Source of the DNA: Aureimonas glaciei
GTDB taxonomy: Bacteria > Pseudomonadota > Alphaproteobacteria > Rhizobiales > Rhizobiaceae
DNA length: 64,000 bases
Direction of reading: 5' to 3'
Assembly: GCF_014643375.1 (NCBI RefSeq)
Contig: NZ_BMJJ01000012.1
Location: forward strand, 117,470-181,469
Shown here piece after piece: positions 36,079 to 44,450 of this stretch. The number at the start of each line of letters is the position of its first letter. Positions within the stretch are counted from its first letter, which is position 1. Both the position numbers and the translations under genes were made by a program. Under the pieces are notes generated by a model that was not told the origin of the DNA, did no database searches, and worked only from the letters and a program-made list of their open reading frames with translations.

Positions 36079-36552
36079 TCAGCTCGGAAAGTCGGTGAGC
36101 GCATCGCAGCTTATGCAGTGGTACATCTGCGAGGCGTCCTGGAAATGCATGCCGCAGAGGCATCCGCAAAACGGGCAGCATTCGTCGATCTCAAGATCGG
36201 CCCAGTCCCACACGCCGAGATATTCGGGAATGGCGTCACGGTCGTATCCGACGATCTGGAAGGCGTCGGCATTCTTGGCGACAAACCCGTCGCGGCCCGC
36301 TTGCATGAGCAACGGCAGAATGTCGGCTGGCTCGATAGCGAACCACTCACCGCGCACACGGGTTGCGTCGAAGCGCCTCTTGAGGTCGCCTTCAAGCTTG
36401 AAGTCCTCGGCCGCCTCGATCCACCCAAGCAGCCGCAACGTCGAGGGATTGCCGGTCTGAAGATTGCGCGTGCGCTTCTCGATGTTCTTCGCGACCCCGA
36501 TCTTGATCGGGGAGCATCCATTCTCATCTTCACCCAGGAAATAGACCGGCAC
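36079..36552 (-). CDS. GIY-YIG (T5orf172/Mug113) nuclease-like protein with zinc-binding tail
   Basis: The 157-aa protein starts VYFLGEDENGCSPIKIGVAK then NIEKRTRNLQTGNP and LKRRFDATRVRGEWF, the pattern of the T5orf172/Mug113 branch of GIY-YIG nucleases. The C terminus has CCPFCGCLCG and YHCISC, probable zinc-finger cysteines. The classic GIY and YIG are replaced by VYF and IGV, as usual in this branch. Target and partner are unknown; the HEPN-like gene follows. Confidence 0.78.
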   Translation of the reverse strand: MPVYFLGEDENGCSPIKIGVAKNIEKRTRNLQTGNPSTLRLLGWIEAAEDFKLEGDLKRRFDATRVRGEWFAIEPADILPLLMQAGRDGFVAKNADAFQIVGYDRDAIPEYLGVWDWADLEIDECCPFCGCLCGMHFQDASQMYHCISCDALTDFPS

Positions 36553-36578
36553 CCGTTGCGCTCCCTATGGCGAAATCG

Positions 36579-37502
36579 TCAGCGAAGCCGGTCGATCAGC
36601 ATCTCGACCATTTCCTGATTGGAGTTGGCGATGATGTCGAGGGGACGGCCCTCCTGCCGCATGAGCGCGATCAGCAGGCACCCCGTGAACAGCCAGAACG
36701 GCGAGCCGGCTGAGAGATTGTGACCGCTGATCATCGCGGTCAGGCGCTCGGCCATCGGCGGATATTGCCGATTGCCCCAATGTGCGTGCGTAGGGGTCAT
36801 CGCGTGGATGGTCACCGCGGCGAGCGCGATCCCCATCGCTCGCTTCTGATGGACCTGCGCATAGCTGTGGCCATTGTCCTTCGCGTAGGCCGCAAGACCG
36901 CTCGTCATGAAGTCGCGGGCCCAGGTGTCGCACGCGATCTCCTCTTCCGGCAGCGTCGCGGGCGCGCTGCTATCGACGGAATATCTGACGTGCTGGAATT
37001 CGTGCAGCAGCGCGAAGGCGAGCGCCAGCGCGACCAGGTCGAAGGCGGTCATATGTTGCGCGTCGCCCAACCCGTCCCGGTCTGCGGTCGGTTGGGGCAC
37101 GTCGGCCGGCCAATCGGTATCGGCTGCCTGTTCGGCTGCGATGAGGGATTGCGCGCTGGCGATGCGCTGCTTGTATTCAAACTCGAAGGGGCCACGCGCC
37201 TCGTCGATCTTGAGGGCCTGGTCGACCGAGATCCCGGTCATCGTCGCAAGGACCAGGGCCGGGGCATAGACCTCGATCGCATGCCAGGCGCTGAAGCCGT
37301 AAAGCCAGAAGAGATCGATCGTCTTGGTATCGACCTGGATCCGGCTGGCGTCCGCGTTCATCGTGACGCCTTTGGCGCTGGGCGCGACGTCCACGGCGTG
37401 ACCGTACTGGGTCCATAGCCGGCTGATTTCGTCGGCGCGCTCCGGGACGGCGCCGCGCAACAGGTGGAGGATGATGGTCTGGTCGGAAGGCTCGGTCGTC
37501 AT
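36579..37502 (-). CDS. Lit-like (peptidase U49) zincin
   Basis: The 307-aa protein has the zincin motif HEFQH at about residues 166-170 (in ALAFALLHEFQHVRY) followed by EEEIACDTWARDFM, which supplies the third zinc ligand and an acidic residue. This arrangement resembles peptidase U49, the Lit phage-exclusion family (Lit cleaves EF-Tu in infected E. coli). The frame is open to 37670; the ATG at 37502 is preceded by AAGGAGAA. It could be an abortive-infection protease, but the target is not visible. Confidence 0.65.
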   Translation of the reverse strand: MTTEPSDQTIILHLLRGAVPERADEISRLWTQYGHAVDVAPSAKGVTMNADASRIQVDTKTIDLFWLYGFSAWHAIEVYAPALVLATMTGISVDQALKIDEARGPFEFEYKQRIASAQSLIAAEQAADTDWPADVPQPTADRDGLGDAQHMTAFDLVALALAFALLHEFQHVRYSVDSSAPATLPEEEIACDTWARDFMTSGLAAYAKDNGHSYAQVHQKRAMGIALAAVTIHAMTPTHAHWGNRQYPPMAERLTAMISGHNLSAGSPFWLFTGCLLIALMRQEGRPLDIIANSNQEMVEMLIDRLR

Positions 37503-37554
37503 GCGTTCTGGTTCTCCTTCTTCCGGCGATCGCGCCACGTCTGGAACAGATTGA

Positions 37555-38970
37555 TCATGGCCGGTCAGGTTCGCGCCGGCCTGACGGTGTCGGTTCGGCC
37601 CCGCCGGCCATGCGCAAATGGGTGATCGACGACAGAACCGAATTTGCCCAGATCGTGCTGCACTCGACATCGCCGTCGCGCTCGAACCAGTGGGTCGCGC
37701 CAGGGATCAGATCGAACGGTATGGGATGGGCCGCTTGCGGGTTGTGGAACACTTCCAGCTCCTGGCACCAGGCCTCGCCCCACGGCCAGAGCGCCTGATA
37801 CTCAGCGCTCCCGACCTCCAGCTCGAAGTCGATTGGCTCCAATGCGCCGGGCGTTCGATCAAACAGGATGCCGTGCCGGATCATCTCCAGGCCGGGCGGG
37901 CGCCAGCCGGCGAGGAAGCCCATGCGGTTGAATTTGCCCAGCGTGCCTGCATTGCTGAAAATGATGGCGGACAGATGCGCGAAGTCGGGATCGCGGAACA
38001 GGCCGGCTGGTATGCTGTGTTTGCCGATGAGATTGGCGATCGACGTGCCGATCGCGCGGCGCTGCCCGCCTTCGCCTTCTACGTCGGCCCGTAGGCCATA
38101 GAGATAGGACGGAAGCGCCTCGCGGCTCCAAACCATCGAACCGGATTCGTGGAAGTCGGCGATGGCGATGGCGAAGGGTCGCCCCTTGACGTGGGCCATC
38201 TCATGATAATTGCGCTGGAGCTTGCCCCTCAGCGTCTTGGCGAAACGCTCGGCGGGCTCGCCCGTCAGTCGCTCGTTACGGTCCTTCGGGGCATGTACCC
38301 AATCGCCGATCCCGCCCGCGCGAGGTGTGTCGGAGTTCGCGGTGACCGCCTCGATCCAGCACTCGGCCCCATCTTTTGCGATCTGGAAGTCGGGAGAGAC
38401 ATGGTCCTGCCGGACCGCGAGACCCTGTTCGCGGAAGCATGCGAGGAGATAAAGCTCGAAGAGCCGAGAGGCGAAATTGTCGGTTTGAAGATCGGTGACG
38501 AAATTGGCGTCAGGTTTCGGAAGCGCGAGGTAGCATTCACCGACCGCCATCAGGGCGGGCAGATGGCTGAGGGTGCCGGTCAGAAGATCAAATTCGGGCG
38601 ATGTCCCGCGCGGACCGATCTTTATCAGGAGTGGACGTCGCCGTGCTCCGGATGGCAGCGGTTCGGGTGGGTCGCCTCCGCGCATGCTGATGCTGAGCCG
38701 GTCGAGGGCGGCTTCGGGGGTGGAGAACGGGCCATCTTCATCCACGCGCACCCAGCAGTGATCGACGCGCCGGCGCAGCGCCAATGTGGTGAACGCCCCA
38801 CGCTCCGGGTCGAGCAGGATGCAGCCGCATGCGCTGCCACGGCCGACCCGATAGGTGCTGAAGATGTGGGCTGGCTCGAAGTTCGGCCCACGCTCCAGCG
38901 ACAGCGCATAGAGTTCGAACTGTCGCTGGCTGATGGGTTTGATCAATCGCTCTTCACCGCTGTCGGCCAC
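37555..38970 (-). CDS. Hypothetical protein with nuclease-like core
   Basis: The 471-aa protein is of unknown function. Its middle part has FASRLFELYLLACFREQGL, then VSPDFQIAKDG and CWIEAVTAN, which resembles a PD-(D/E)XK nuclease core (E, PD, E-x-x) except that the lysine position is Val. A similar segment occurs in the next upstream gene (39041-39967). Later strands include PFAIAIADFHESGS. It lies 52 nt after the stop of its neighbour's reading direction partner, in a - strand set with the Lit-like gene. Confidence 0.65.
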   Translation of the reverse strand: MADSGEERLIKPISQRQFELYALSLERGPNFEPAHIFSTYRVGRGSACGCILLDPERGAFTTLALRRRVDHCWVRVDEDGPFSTPEAALDRLSISMRGGDPPEPLPSGARRRPLLIKIGPRGTSPEFDLLTGTLSHLPALMAVGECYLALPKPDANFVTDLQTDNFASRLFELYLLACFREQGLAVRQDHVSPDFQIAKDGAECWIEAVTANSDTPRAGGIGDWVHAPKDRNERLTGEPAERFAKTLRGKLQRNYHEMAHVKGRPFAIAIADFHESGSMVWSREALPSYLYGLRADVEGEGGQRRAIGTSIANLIGKHSIPAGLFRDPDFAHLSAIIFSNAGTLGKFNRMGFLAGWRPPGLEMIRHGILFDRTPGALEPIDFELEVGSAEYQALWPWGEAWCQELEVFHNPQAAHPIPFDLIPGATHWFERDGDVECSTIWANSVLSSITHLRMAGGAEPTPSGRREPDRP

Positions 38971-39040
38971 CCTTACCTCCCCGCCGTTACGAGGGTGGCG
39001 CAGGCGGCGAGCGGTCGCGTCGATGCGCGCTGAGCCCCCA

Positions 39041-39967
39041 TCATTGAGCCTCCGCTGCGTCCGCCGGCGCTAGGATGTCGCTGGCCTCCCATCCATCGCC
39101 GTTTGGTGTGACGACGAATTCGCGATCCCAGACGCCCCAATTCACGGTTAGGGGCACGCGTGCCAGGGGGTTGTGGACATAGGTGATGGGGCGACCGCGG
39201 CGCGACAGGTTGCCGAGACCGACGCGCGACCAGATCACGCCCGAGATATCGGCGAAGCGCTCGTCCAGAAACGCCGTGCGCGGGATGGGATTGCGTGCGC
39301 GGTCGATCAGCGGCGCTGCGTGGAATCCGTCCTCGACGACATCCCCGGTCGCGCGATCGATGGTGATATAAGCATCGCCGATCGGGAAGAGCGTGGTCAT
39401 GATCAGCGGCAATGGCCGCTCGGCGACATAAACGCCAAAGCGGCTCGCGCTGATCGCGACGATCCGTGTGTCTTCGGGCGCGATCACGCCCTGTTCGATG
39501 TAGCGCGCGATCTTCTGCGCCTTGGTCCAGAATGCGCCGGACGTCCGCAACTGTGCTTGGCGGATCGGGGCGGCGACAAGGCGGCCGCCCTGGTTGATGG
39601 GAATGGGCCGCACGATCTGGTCCGCGCCTGGCGCGCCCTCGTCGGGTGCGATGGCTTCGATCCAGATGCGGCGACCCTCGTCGAGGACGCAAAGGTCGGG
39701 CTGGCCGCCCTGGCGCTGGCGATCGACGACGGGCAACAGCGTCCGACCCGCCTCGATCAGGGTGCAGCCGAGATACATCTCCCAGAAGCGACCATCGACG
39801 TCGCGGGCGAAGCCCTGCGGAAAATCGGGGTCGGCATAGGGCTCGTAGGTCGCCCACATGGCTTCGATCTGGTCGTGAAGCTGTTGCTCGGTCCGCGAAT
39901 CCGCAGCCTTCAGGTTCATGAAGCCGCGATCGAGATTGGCGCCGTCGATATCGAACAGTTTGGTCAT
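39041..39967 (-). CDS. Hypothetical protein, paralogue-like nuclease fold
   Basis: The 308-aa protein contains GRFWEMYLGCTLIEAGR, then GQPDLCVLDEG and IWIEAIAPDEG, the same order and spacing as in the 471-aa neighbour (E-(L/M)-Y-L ... PD ... WIEA). It has a further strand with DTRIVAISASRFGVY matching the other's AIAIADFH region. Both are probably diverged PD-(D/E)XK-type proteins; the catalytic lysine is not obvious. The ATG at 39967 is 12 nt after the upstream gene. Confidence 0.65.
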   Translation of the reverse strand: MTKLFDIDGANLDRGFMNLKAADSRTEQQLHDQIEAMWATYEPYADPDFPQGFARDVDGRFWEMYLGCTLIEAGRTLLPVVDRQRQGGQPDLCVLDEGRRIWIEAIAPDEGAPGADQIVRPIPINQGGRLVAAPIRQAQLRTSGAFWTKAQKIARYIEQGVIAPEDTRIVAISASRFGVYVAERPLPLIMTTLFPIGDAYITIDRATGDVVEDGFHAAPLIDRARNPIPRTAFLDERFADISGVIWSRVGLGNLSRRGRPITYVHNPLARVPLTVNWGVWDREFVVTPNGDGWEASDILAPADAAEAQ

Positions 39968-39979
39968 CGTCAGATCCCG

Positions 39980-40534
39980 TTAGGCGCGGCGGAGCATTCG
40001 CTCGATACGCAGGCGCTGATAGCCGTGTGAGAGCACATGCTGGCGAAGTTGGCGGATGTCGCGCACCCCGAACGCCACCGCCGCCTTCAGCGGGCTGGCG
40101 AAGGTCGCGTAATAGGTCCAGCGCACGTCGGTCGGCAACGGCGCCTTCTGGCGGCGGTCGGTAATGACGACGTCGCGTGGATCGCTGGTGTTGCGGAAGG
40201 CGTGGAACGTGATCCAGTCCGGCCGGCGATACCGCGCGGCCTTGCTGAAGGGCACCGACTGCACTTTCACGTCGCTCTGGTCGAGCACCCAGTCGCGCTG
40301 CTCCAGAATTTGCCGGACCATGTGACCGACCATCTGCTTGACGCGGTCGACCAGCACGTCCTCACGAAATTCGTCGAGAAGTTGCTCCTCGATGCCTTCG
40401 ACCGCCGGCTTGCTAAGCTCCGAGGCGGTCTCGAGGCGGGCCACGTTTTCGGGCAGGGTGAGAAACGCCCAGATGCGCTGACCTAGAGCGGACGCGTAGA
40501 GCGAGGCGAATTTTTCAGGACTGTAGGCAAACAT
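39980..40534 (-). CDS. Hypothetical protein heading the - strand defence set
   Basis: The 184-aa protein (YSPEKFASLYASALGQRIWA start; ARYRRPDWITFHAFRNTSDP in the middle; basic C terminus HGYQRLRIERMLRRA) matches no family I recognise. AAAGGAG 8 nt before the ATG at 40534 supports this start. It is the first gene after a divergent promoter region shared with the TIR operon. Confidence 0.65.
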   Translation of the reverse strand: MFAYSPEKFASLYASALGQRIWAFLTLPENVARLETASELSKPAVEGIEEQLLDEFREDVLVDRVKQMVGHMVRQILEQRDWVLDQSDVKVQSVPFSKAARYRRPDWITFHAFRNTSDPRDVVITDRRQKAPLPTDVRWTYYATFASPLKAAVAFGVRDIRQLRQHVLSHGYQRLRIERMLRRA

Positions 40535-40556
40535 GACCGGGACTCCTTTACCGGGC

Positions 40557-40585
40557 AAATATGGCCGGTTATAAGTGACTGTCAA
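40557..40585 (-). promoter_or_regulatory. Candidate sigma-70 promoter for the - strand set
   Basis: On the - strand, TTGACA (40585-40580) is followed after 17 nt by ATATTT (40562-40557), ending 22 nt before the ATG at 40534. The perfect -35 box and ideal spacing support it; the -10 box is weak. Confidence 0.4.
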
Positions 40586-40632
40586 TGGCGGGCGCGACAA
40601 AGAGGGGCGCGGTCTGAACCGGGGAGGCTGAA

Positions 40633-41304
40633 TTGGACTTCGAGGATCTTGTGACGGCGCTTGAGCCGCCGCCGAACCGTGTCGGCAAGTCCGACGGCGC
40701 CCATGAGCACCACCTCTACGAAGGCGCGGTCATGGTCGCCTACGCCATGCACCTCCTGCGCATGGCGAATGCGCAGCATGTGCGCATTCATCCCGACGGC
40801 GAGCATGGCAAGCAATTCGATTTCGCCGCCTGGCTGCTGCGCCGGGCGTTCGCGAAGGTCTCTAGTCTCGGCACGACGGCTTATGGCGGCGTCTATCGGA
40901 ATCCGGCGGGCCAGACAGTCACTGTGAACCCCAAGTCAGGCCTGGGAGATGTCGTGGCGGAAGTCGGCGACCGCATCATCTCGGCCGAATGCAAGGGCGG
41001 CATCATCAATACACGGCACCCGGGCCAGGTGTCCCGGCTCTACAAGGGGCTGTGCGAGACGGTCGGGCTGCTGATGGCAACGCCGTCGCAAGGCCGACAG
41101 GTCGCGGTCGTGCCGCTTACCGAAGGCACCTTGCGTCTGGCCGAGCGTCTGGCGCCGCGTTGTGCGCTGGCCGGCATCGAGATCGCGCTTGTCGGCAGCC
41201 GAGGCGAGGTCATGGATGTGAAGCCCACGCGGGACTTGGAGGGCGTTCCAAGAGCAATCGGCGCGACGGACGAGGGTCGCGAAAATGGGAAAAGGATTGT
41301 TTGA
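40633..41304 (+). CDS. PD-(D/E)XK nuclease-like protein, first gene of TIR operon
   Basis: The 223-aa protein has GLGDVVAEVGDRIISAECKGG at about residues 100-120, an excellent PD-(D/E)XK core (D, then E-C-K). Upstream helices include YEGAVMVAYAMHLLRM. The TTG start at 40633 follows GGGGAGG by 5 nt. Its stop shares one base with the TIR gene, so the two are translationally coupled. A restriction- or effector-type nuclease is likely; target unknown. Confidence 0.75.
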   Translation: MDFEDLVTALEPPPNRVGKSDGAHEHHLYEGAVMVAYAMHLLRMANAQHVRIHPDGEHGKQFDFAAWLLRRAFAKVSSLGTTAYGGVYRNPAGQTVTVNPKSGLGDVVAEVGDRIISAECKGGIINTRHPGQVSRLYKGLCETVGLLMATPSQGRQVAVVPLTEGTLRLAERLAPRCALAGIEIALVGSRGEVMDVKPTRDLEGVPRAIGATDEGRENGKRIV

Positions 41305-42416
41305 TGAGAAGAGTGCTGACAGTGGGCGTCACCTATACCGGCGATGCCATCGAGGGCGTGGAGATCGAGAATTTGGGCCTGTGCCGGCCCGGTGTGGATC
41401 GCACACGCGCCGCGTATCCGCTCTACGAATATGACACGATCATTATCAATCCGGAGAGCTACAGTCATTTCCTGTTCGGCACGGCCGGGGAGTTTTCAAA
41501 CGAACCGAACGAGCTGGGCCGGCTCAAGCGTCAGAACGACAACTACGACATCGACTCCGCCTTCGACCTCGATGACCGGGAGAAGGAAATGGAGGTCGCG
41601 ATCGCGGACGGCGCAACCGTGGTTTGGTGCCTGTCCGAACCGAAACGGATGAATTTCTTCGGCTATCGCGAAACGCATCTCGGCTATGTCGCGCCAAAGA
41701 TCGCCAGCTTCGTCAAACGCTCGGACCTTCTTGTGAAGAAGGGGCGACGGATGGGCGGCATCGACCCCGACAGCCCGTTCGTCCGCTACTTCGATGAGTT
41801 GTCAAAGGCCGGCGGCTGGACCCTTTGCCTGTCCGATCCGATCGACGGGTTCAGCTCGATCGCTGCGACGCCGGAAGGCTACAGTCTGGGCGGCAGCGTG
41901 ACGCTCGGGACGACAACGGGTTGGTTGCTGACGCCGCCAACCTCGCCGGAGGCGGCCAACCAGCTCGTTCGTGACAGCCTGGCGGTGGAAAAGGCCGATC
42001 CCGCCCACGAGAAATACCATGGCATCTTCTTGAGCCATACAGGCGTCGACAAGCCCTTCGTGCGCCAGCTTCGCAAGGATCTCATGGCCCATGGTGTACC
42101 GCGTGTGTGGCTGGACGAAGCCGAGATCGACATTGGCGATTCGCTCATCGCCAAGATCGAGGAGGGCATGAAGCTCAGCCGATACATCGCCGTCGTGTTG
42201 TCGAAGAAGTCGATCGGCGCGCCCTGGGTGAAGAAGGAGCTGGACGTGGCGATGAACAGGGAGATCGCCAGCGGCGAGGTCGTGGTGTTGCCGCTACTCT
42301 ACGAGGAATGCGAGCTGCCCGAATTCCTGAAGGGCAAGCTCTACGCCGACTTCTCCAAGGCAGAGGACTATGAGGCGGTCCTGGGCAAGCTGTTGCGACG
42401 GCTTCGGATAAGCTGA
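41304..42416 (+). CDS. TIR domain protein with novel N-terminal region
   Basis: The 370-aa protein has a C-terminal TIR domain (about residues 236-370): GIFLSHTGVDKPFVRQLRKD, VPRVWLDEAEIDIGDSLIAK, SRYIAVVLSKKS and APWVKKELDVAM, in which the conserved glutamate of NAD-cleaving TIRs is present. The 235-residue N-terminal part (VGVTYTGDAIEGVEIENLG, YDTIIINPESYSHFLF) is not recognised and may be the sensor. It overlaps the genes on both sides by 1 nt. In bacterial defence, TIR proteins deplete NAD+ or make signal nucleotides on phage infection. Confidence 0.85.
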   Translation: MRRVLTVGVTYTGDAIEGVEIENLGLCRPGVDRTRAAYPLYEYDTIIINPESYSHFLFGTAGEFSNEPNELGRLKRQNDNYDIDSAFDLDDREKEMEVAIADGATVVWCLSEPKRMNFFGYRETHLGYVAPKIASFVKRSDLLVKKGRRMGGIDPDSPFVRYFDELSKAGGWTLCLSDPIDGFSSIAATPEGYSLGGSVTLGTTTGWLLTPPTSPEAANQLVRDSLAVEKADPAHEKYHGIFLSHTGVDKPFVRQLRKDLMAHGVPRVWLDEAEIDIGDSLIAKIEEGMKLSRYIAVVLSKKSIGAPWVKKELDVAMNREIASGEVVVLPLLYEECELPEFLKGKLYADFSKAEDYEAVLGKLLRRLRIS

Positions 42417-43753
42417 TGGGCGAGGCAATGATCGGTCCGAGCGCCGCAATGCTCGATGCGATGGCCGACTTGTGGCGGCTCCGGCCACCAGGGCCTGATA
42501 ATATCCTCAAGCACCCGGCCTTCGTGCGTCTGCGCGAAGCGTGCCGGGATGGCTATCCCGGCGCCGGTAAGACGGGACCGGACTTCGCGCTCTCGACGGC
42601 GTTGAGAGGGCTGGGTCTCCCGTGTCACCTGCAAAGCGCTGCGGCGCATCTGGCGCTGCCTGTGGAGGAAGCGGCGGCGGGCCTCGACGCGGCGCTGCGC
42701 GCCACCCAGTCAACCCGGGTGCATCTTGCACCGCTCGATCTGGCGGAGGACCTTCCGCCGCTTGCGTTCGGCTCCGCAAAGGTCTGTCGGCTGACGGCCG
42801 ACGAGTTGTGCGCAATGGTCGATGAGCATCGGCTGAAACGGCTCTATCCGCGGCTGCAGTTCGACGCTGATCGGTTCGCTCAGTTTCACTGGCTGGTCGT
42901 GGAGGAGACGGTGGCATTCAAGCACGGGCCGGAAGCGCGTGCGGTCCCGATATTCTCGATAGACTTCAGCCAGGATTTGGGGCGGATCGAACCGCATAAG
43001 GGACGATTTCCTGGCGTGTTCGAAGAAGCGCTGTTCTTCTTGCTGTTGGCCCCCTGGGAGAGCTGGTCGACCATGCCGGCCGTCGATTGGCGAGGGTTTC
43101 GCGTGCCGTGGGTCCATACCGTCGATAGTGATCTCTTTGTGCGGCTGAACTCGCCGCCGTCACCGGACACCCTAAACTGGGAGGATCGCATCTACGACGA
43201 CGGCTACGGCGGAACCTATGAGGAAGAACGCCCGGTCGAGTTACGCCTGGAGGACAATGCCCCGACCGAATTGACCGTCTGGGACCAGAGCCGTTGGGCA
43301 ATCGTCGAGCAGGCAAAGCAATCGGTGCTGTTCGAGACGCCGATCGCACATTTCCTTGTCCGTGCATTCCTGGCCGAGGGCGTGGACGAATTCCTCGCCC
43401 ACATCACGACGATCGAGGCGGCGCTCGGCCTGCGCGCCGACTATCAGAAGAGCTTTCGGATCGCGCTCGATCGGCACAAGGGGATGCGCGCCACGAACCG
43501 GATGCGAGGGCGGGTTGCCGGTCTGCTCGGTGGCCGTAGCCATGCCGACCAGTATGAGCAGCTCTTCGACATCAGGAGCGCCTTCCTGCATGGTCGCGCC
43601 ATGACGGACATCTCCACGCAGGAGCAAGTGATGGCCCGTTCGCTGGCGCGTCAGGTCGTCGAGGCGCTGATCTTGGCAACGCGGGCGGGACCAGTTCCGT
43701 CGCGCGAGGACTTTCTGGATGGCCTGCTCGATGCGGGGGCTCCGTTGATCTAG
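42416..43753 (+). CDS. Large HEPN-like protein, third gene of TIR operon
   Basis: The 445-aa protein ends in a helical domain with YEQLFDIRSAFLHGRAMTD at about residues 380-398, the R-x4-H signature of ApeA-like HEPN domains. The N-terminal 370 residues are of unknown fold (VHLAPLDLAEDLPPLAFG, FHWLVVEETVAFKHG, EEALFFLLLAPWESW). The ATG shares one base with the TIR stop. It could be an RNase effector or the toxin-like partner in a three-gene defence operon. Confidence 0.75.
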   Translation: MGEAMIGPSAAMLDAMADLWRLRPPGPDNILKHPAFVRLREACRDGYPGAGKTGPDFALSTALRGLGLPCHLQSAAAHLALPVEEAAAGLDAALRATQSTRVHLAPLDLAEDLPPLAFGSAKVCRLTADELCAMVDEHRLKRLYPRLQFDADRFAQFHWLVVEETVAFKHGPEARAVPIFSIDFSQDLGRIEPHKGRFPGVFEEALFFLLLAPWESWSTMPAVDWRGFRVPWVHTVDSDLFVRLNSPPSPDTLNWEDRIYDDGYGGTYEEERPVELRLEDNAPTELTVWDQSRWAIVEQAKQSVLFETPIAHFLVRAFLAEGVDEFLAHITTIEAALGLRADYQKSFRIALDRHKGMRATNRMRGRVAGLLGGRSHADQYEQLFDIRSAFLHGRAMTDISTQEQVMARSLARQVVEALILATRAGPVPSREDFLDGLLDAGAPLI

Positions 43754-43774
43754 CCGGACGAAGCAAGCCGCCGA

Positions 43775-43803
43775 TTGCAAACTGTCAGAAAACTGCGTAT
43801 ATT
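43775..43803 (+). promoter_or_regulatory. Promoter of the AbiE operon
   Basis: TTGCAA (43775-43780) and TATATT (43798-43803) are 17 nt apart, about 17 nt upstream of the AbiEi start codon. It lies inside the operator palindrome described next. Confidence 0.6.
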
Positions 43804-43811
43804 TCTGACAG
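43782..43811. promoter_or_regulatory. Operator of the AbiE operon
   Basis: CTGTCAGAAA (43782-43791) and TTTCTGACAG (43802-43811) form a perfect 10-bp inverted repeat with a 10-nt spacer. It covers the -10 box and the spacer, which fits autorepression by an AbiEi antitoxin. AbiEi is known to bind inverted repeats in its own promoter. Confidence 0.7.
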
Positions 43812-43820
43812 GAGATCGAC

Positions 43821-44450
43821 ATGCAACGGTTGAGCGAACAGATTTTGGCGCATGCGGGCGGATTGCCCGAGGGTACGCCCGTGTCCGCGAAGAGCTTGCT
43901 TCACCTCGGCAATCGGGCTGCGGTGGACCAGGCGTTGTCACGCCTGGCGGAGCGTGGCCAACTGATCCGCGCTGGCCGCGGCGTCTATCTGCGTCCCGTG
44001 ACGAGCCGGTTTGGCACGCGGTCGCCTTCGGTGGAGCAGGCGGTCGAGGCGCTCGCCAGCCAGCGCGGTGAAGTCATCGTGTCCAGCGGCGCGGCGGCCG
44101 CCAACACCCTTGGCCTCACGACACAGGTTCCGGTCCGCTCGGTCTATTTGACCTCGGGCCGCACCCGGAAAATGAATCTCGGCAAGCAGGTAGTCGAACT
44201 GCGGCACGCACCGCGCTGGCAGCTCGCCTTGGCCAATCGGCCGGCCGGTGAGGTAGTCCGGGCGCTGGCTTGGCTTGGTCCCGAGAAGGCCGAGGCGGCG
44301 CTGTTGGCTTTGAAGCGCAAACTTCCGCAGACTACATTCAACGAGCTGGTGGCGGCGGCGCCGCAGCTTCCGACCTGGCTCGCCCGCAGCGTGGGAAAGG
44401 CGGCGCATGGCTGCCGCATTCCTCAGCCTTGCCGCCGCGGATCGCCGTGA
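43821..44450 (+). CDS. AbiEi-type antitoxin (DUF6088)
   Basis: The 209-aa protein has a winged helix at its N terminus (AVDQALSRLAERGQLIRAGRGVY) and the AbiEi/DUF6088 segment EVIVSSGAAAANTLGLTTQ, VPVRSVYLTSGRTRKM. CAGGAG precedes the ATG. It overlaps the toxin gene by 44 nt, a common coupled arrangement in AbiE. It should repress its own promoter and neutralise the toxin. Confidence 0.87.
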   Translation: MQRLSEQILAHAGGLPEGTPVSAKSLLHLGNRAAVDQALSRLAERGQLIRAGRGVYLRPVTSRFGTRSPSVEQAVEALASQRGEVIVSSGAAAANTLGLTTQVPVRSVYLTSGRTRKMNLGKQVVELRHAPRWQLALANRPAGEVVRALAWLGPEKAEAALLALKRKLPQTTFNELVAAAPQLPTWLARSVGKAAHGCRIPQPCRRGSP

